5,514 nt of DNA, from the NCBI GenBank assembly GCA_947175805.1, contig CAMWOF010000180.1, positions 1 to 5,514 of the forward strand, in the 5' to 3' direction. A program made the position numbers and the translations under genes. A model generated the notes under the pieces. The model was not told the origin of the DNA. It saw only the letters and a program-made list of their open reading frames with translations, and did no database searches. Positions 4,584 to 5,514 of the stretch are shown here, one piece after another. Every line of letters begins with the position of its first letter. Position 1 is the stretch's first letter. The stretch comes from an uncultured Clostridiaceae bacterium. GTDB taxonomy: Bacteria; Bacillota; Clostridia; Lachnospirales; Lachnospiraceae.

Positions 4584-4856
4584 ATGGATGCCCAAAATGT
4601 GCAGGAAGTAATTGATGAGATTAAGGCGACGACGGATTTGTTGTATCAGGAGAATATGCAGGAGGGCTATGGGAAGCTGTCCGCTGTTCTGCACCATATT
4701 AACGACTTGACCGTAGACATTACAGATACAGAGGAGCAGGAGCGATTCGTAGAGATTTTGAAACCGGCGTTAGAGGCAATGGAGGCACAGGATATGACTT
4801 TGCTGGCGGATGTTCTACAGTATGAGCTAGTGCCGAAGCTGGAGGAATATCTATGA
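4584..4856 (+). CDS. small acidic helical protein of unknown function, coupled to maf
   Basis: The product has 90 residues, starting at the ATG 6 bases after AAGGAGG (4571-4577); an in-frame ATG at 4545 lacks a ribosome binding site. I do not recognise a named family. It is very acidic, has no cysteine, signal peptide or membrane segment, and reads as three helices: VQEVIDEIKATTDLLYQEN, then YGKLSAVLHHINDLTVDIT, then from ERFVEILKPALEAMEAQ through LLADVLQYELVPKLEEYL. Size and all-helical character resemble the flagellar chaperones FliS and FliT, though no specific motif is shared. It overlaps the Maf gene by ATGA, so the two are probably translated together. I infer a helper, adaptor or chaperone for flagellin glycosylation. 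Confidence is high that it is a gene, low on role. Confidence 0.85.
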   Translation: MDAQNVQEVIDEIKATTDLLYQENMQEGYGKLSAVLHHINDLTVDITDTEEQERFVEILKPALEAMEAQDMTLLADVLQYELVPKLEEYL

Positions 4857-5514
4857 TACAGATGCAGCCGTCAAACCGACAGGCATTAGAAACATATGCG
4901 CCTGATTTATTAGCACAGCTTGAAGGTGCAGATGAGAGAGAATCGCAAGAGGATATGTTGTATTCCGCTTGCCGTGCAAAAGACGGATATTTGATTGATA
5001 TGTTGTCAGATGGTGATAAAACAATATATTTGCAAAGTCAATATAGACCTCTGGATGAGGCGTTCCGATTTGCAAAACAATATGAGAATGCAAAGGATTC
5101 TTCGTGCTTTTTGTTTCTGGGTATGGGAAATGGTTACATTATTCGGGAATTGATGCAAAGGGAGAATATTACCTTTATTTTTTATGAGCCATCTGTTTCC
5201 TATTTTATGTATGTTTTAGAAAACTATGATATCTCCGATATTTTTCAGGCAAAAAATGTGCGCATTTTTGTAAAAGGGTTAAATGATAGCAGTATGCTTT
5301 TGGAAATGTATGTGTATATAACGCAGTGGAATTGGCATAGTGTTTATTTAGAGTCTATGCCGAAATATCAGCAGCTATATCCTGATATCATTACCTTTTT
5401 GGCTAAGCTGAGAGAGGACAGTATCTGGCACGCACAGCAAAATTATATAAATAAGCTACGCATGTCTGATGCAAATATACGGAATGCCATTTATAACTTG
5501 CAGTATATATATTC
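4853..5514 (+). CDS. Maf-type (DUF115) flagellin glycosyltransferase, 3'-truncated by the window edge
   Basis: The frame opens at ATG 4853, 7 bases after GGAGG (4841-4845), and is still open at the window end, giving 220 residues. Maf (motility associated factor) proteins transfer nonulosonic acids, such as pseudaminic or legionaminic acid, from CMP-sugars to Ser/Thr of flagellin in the cytoplasm before export. The visible part is the N-terminal domain plus the beginning of the central one: KDGYLIDMLSDGDKTIYLQS followed by YRPLDEAFRFAKQ (about 43-76) matches the Maf N-terminal pattern, and FLFLGMGNGY (86-95) then FIFYEPSVSYF (109-119) gives the Rossmann-like G-x-G-x-G and acidic E-P of the DUF115 family. 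The gene is visibly more A/T-rich than fliD or flagellin. The position just after flagellin supports the call. The sugar cannot be told from this sequence. Confidence 0.88.
   Translation, partial: MIQMQPSNRQALETYAPDLLAQLEGADERESQEDMLYSACRAKDGYLIDMLSDGDKTIYLQSQYRPLDEAFRFAKQYENAKDSSCFLFLGMGNGYIIRELMQRENITFIFYEPSVSYFMYVLENYDISDIFQAKNVRIFVKGLNDSSMLLEMYVYITQWNWHSVYLESMPKYQQLYPDIITFLAKLREDSIWHAQQNYINKLRMSDANIRNAIYNLQYIY

Overview
The window is a late flagellar gene cluster. The gene set (FlaG, FliD, FliS, a small helical chaperone-like protein, a short flagellin and a Maf-type glycosyltransferase), the strong AAGGAGG ribosome binding sites, the A/T-leaning base composition and a Bacillus-type sigma-28/SigD promoter all point to a motile Firmicute. 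A gut-type Lachnospiraceae such as Roseburia or Agathobacter is my best guess from family resemblance. All genes lie on the plus strand.

Layout: positions 1-377 hold the 3' part of flaG, whose start is outside the window. A 114-base gap with two possible RNA hairpins leads to fliD (492-2465, filament cap). A 107-base gap with a bipartite hairpin leads to fliS (2573-2953, flagellin chaperone). A FliT/FlgN-like gene (2964-3452) follows, and its Shine-Dalgarno sequence contains the fliS stop codon. These four genes look like one transcription unit. Flagellin (3641-4432) then has its own sigma-28 promoter, with an A/T tract directly upstream, and a leader of about 137 bases that folds on paper into four consecutive hairpins. 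The last hairpin and the Shine-Dalgarno resemble a pair of CsrA sites. Flagellin ends in a UUCG-capped hairpin that swallows its stop codon, followed by a strong intrinsic terminator. A sigma-A type promoter (about 4497-4525), whose -10 box sits inside a perfect 14-bp palindrome, then appears to drive a 90-residue acidic protein of unknown function (4584-4856). That gene overlaps by four bases (ATGA) the start of a Maf/DUF115 flagellin glycosyltransferase, which runs off the window end.

How the genes work together: flagellin is the filament subunit. FliS (and perhaps the FliT-like protein) keeps exported subunits unfolded and delivers them to the export gate, FliD caps the growing filament, FlaG is thought to affect filament length, and the Maf protein probably attaches a nonulosonic acid sugar to flagellin Ser/Thr residues before export. 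The least described elements are the four-hairpin flagellin leader, the hairpin across the flagellin stop codon, the palindrome-overlapped promoter, and the small protein coupled to the Maf gene. All structures were found by eye; no folding program or database search was run.
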